DNA from: Clostridiales bacterium
GTDB taxonomy: Bacteria > Bacillota > Clostridia > Oscillospirales > Oscillospiraceae
NCBI GenBank assembly: GCA_022768185.1
Contig: JALEMS010000024.1
Location: 1-61,554, forward strand
Reading direction: 5' to 3'
Length of the DNA: 61,554 nt
The notes below the pieces were generated by a model. That model did not search any database, was not told the origin of the DNA, and worked only from the letters and a program-made list of their open reading frames with translations. Both the position numbers and the translations under genes were made by a program. Of this stretch, positions 60,473 through 61,554 are shown piece by piece; within the stretch, counting starts at the first letter, position 1; the number at the start of each line of letters is the position of its first letter.

Positions 60473-61554
60473 ATGAAAAAGCTTCTTGCACTGCTTCTTG
60501 CCCTCGCCATGGTCTTTGCCCTGTGCGCCTGCGGCCAGGAGCCCGCTCCCACCGAGCCCACTGAGCCGACTGAGCCCACCGAGCCGGCTGCTGCCCCGCT
60601 GAAGATTGGCGTCATCCTGCTGCACGATGAAAGCATCGGCTACGACTATGCCCACATGCAGGGCATCCAGACTGCCTGCGACAACCTCGGCATCGACTAC
60701 AACGATCCCGAGCAGGTCGTGTGGAAGTACAACATCGGCGAGAACGAGTCCTGCCATGACGCAGCCATCGACCTGTACGATCAGGGCTGCAACATCATCA
60801 TCTCCGACTCCTACGGTCATCAGAGCTACATGACCCAGGCCGCCGAGGAATGCCCCGACGCCACCTTCCTCATCGCCACCGGCGACACCGCCGCAGTCGA
60901 CAACTGCGACAACACCCGCAACTTCTTCACCCACACCTATGAGTCCCGCTACGTCTCCGGCGTCGTGGCCGGCATGAAGCTGGCTGAGATGGTCGAGGAC
61001 GGCGTGCTCACCGACGCCAACTACAACGAAGACGGCACCATCAAGATCGGCTACGTCGGCGCTTACCCCTATGCCGAGGTCGTTTCCGGCTACACTGCTT
61101 TCTATCTGGGCGTCAAGTCCATCGTTGAGAACGTCTCCATGGACGTTACCTACACCAACTCCTGGGCAGACGCCACTGCCGAGCAGCAGGCCGCCGAGGC
61201 CCTGCTTGCCCGCGGCTGCTGCATCATCAGCCAGCATGCCGACTCCACCGGCGGCCCCGCTGCCATTGAGGCAAAGGTTGCAGCCGGCGCCGCGTGCTAC
61301 TATGTCGGCTACAACATCGACATGCTGAGCGTCGCTCCCACCGCCATCCTCACCTCCGCGCAGAACGACTGGTCCGTCTACTACACCTATGCTCTGGGCC
61401 TGGCCCAGCAGGGCAAGGCCGACGAGATCGCCGTTGACTGGGCCGCCGGCTACGCCGAGAAGGCCAATATGATCTCCCCGCTCGGCGCCTCCTGCGCCGA
61501 GGGCACCGCCGAGAAGGTCGCCGAGGTCGAAGCCGCCATTGCCGACGGCAGCCT
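60473..61554 (+). CDS. BMP-family (PnrA/Med-like) substrate-binding lipoprotein, 3' end cut by window
   Basis: At least 360 residues, AGGAGG before ATG. Lipoprotein signal MKKLLALLLALAMVFALCAC with lipid Cys20, a Pro/Thr/Glu linker (EPTEPTEPTEPTEPA), then a periplasmic-binding fold: KIGVILLHDESIGYDYAHMQGI, NIIISDSYGHQSYM, FFTHTYESRYVSGVVAGM, IGYVGAYPYAEVVSGYTAFYLG and SQHADSTGG. Such proteins bind purine nucleosides or related compounds for an ABC importer whose permease and ATPase genes should follow beyond the right edge. Position after xpt supports a purine substrate (inference). Confidence 0.92.
   Translation, partial: MKKLLALLLALAMVFALCACGQEPAPTEPTEPTEPTEPAAAPLKIGVILLHDESIGYDYAHMQGIQTACDNLGIDYNDPEQVVWKYNIGENESCHDAAIDLYDQGCNIIISDSYGHQSYMTQAAEECPDATFLIATGDTAAVDNCDNTRNFFTHTYESRYVSGVVAGMKLAEMVEDGVLTDANYNEDGTIKIGYVGAYPYAEVVSGYTAFYLGVKSIVENVSMDVTYTNSWADATAEQQAAEALLARGCCIISQHADSTGGPAAIEAKVAAGAACYYVGYNIDMLSVAPTAILTSAQNDWSVYYTYALGLAQQGKADEIAVDWAAGYAEKANMISPLGASCAEGTAEKVAEVEAAIADGS

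Overview
The window is a chromosomal segment of a GC-rich, endospore-forming, low-oxygen Firmicute, most likely a clostridial Oscillospiraceae/Ruminococcaceae gut-type bacterium. The pointers are the spoIIAA-spoIIAB-sigF operon, a T-box leader on valS, three SLH-domain surface proteins, RNase Y, SepF/DivIVA/YggS, a two-aspartokinase-pathway block with an UPF0735 ACT protein, and strong AGGAGG-type ribosome binding sites in a GC-rich background. This assignment is inference from gene content; no rRNA is present to fix it. No tRNA, rRNA, CRISPR array, insertion sequence or prophage was seen, so this is mainly core chromosome with a few accessory genes. Both ends cut genes (a CapA-like lipoprotein at the left, a BMP-family binding protein at the right).

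Layout. 1-3.1 kb: CapA-like lipoprotein, divergent from a two-gene operon of a serine-palmitoyltransferase-like alpha-oxoamine synthase and an SDR reductase. 3.2-5.1 kb: a GntR (YtrA-type) repressor with its ABC transporter and a clear palindromic operator. 5.2-7.5 kb: VanZ, pyridoxamine kinase, DUF896 and an HD nucleotidase. 7.7-11.8 kb: murA, rlmH, a DUF2007-like protein and a phosphosugar mutase. 11.9-16.2 kb: pssA, membrane proteins, a flavoprotein with a tiny Cys-rich partner, and a LysR regulator. 16.3-20 kb: a 1215-residue Big-2/repeat/SLH protein. 20.3-24.8 kb: lysC, hom, UPF0735 and a second SLH protein. 24.9-26.7 kb: an orphan hypB with a structured RNA upstream, DUF1292 and a BofC-like protein.

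26.8-35.1 kb (+ strand): class A PBP, a small conserved protein, a lipoprotein with a degenerate transglutaminase domain, T-box-valS and the spoIIA operon. 35.2-39.7 kb (- strand): an esterase, the SbcC/SbcD-like YhaN/YhaO pair and YmdB, coupled by ATGA overlaps. 39.8-43.9 kb: a 56-residue membrane peptide, a His-rich CsoR regulator, rny, a third SLH protein and a membrane protein. 43.9-56.4 kb (- strand): the division/translation cluster rluD-lspA-ileS-divIVA-sepF-yggS-HlyD-like, then hfq-miaA, UPF0210, UPF0237 and asnS. 56.6-61.6 kb (+ strand): lipid kinase, rnhA, cardiolipin synthase, xpt and a nucleoside-type binding protein.

Convergent gene pairs are separated by long, almost perfect inverted repeats that can act as two-way terminators, and many genes carry near-consensus sigma-A promoters. 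The items most worth a second look are the sphingolipid-like gene pair, the undescribed RNA before hypB, a terminator-shaped hairpin that doubles as signal-peptide coding sequence, the transglutaminase relative whose catalytic Cys is Ser, and the repeat array of the large SLH protein.
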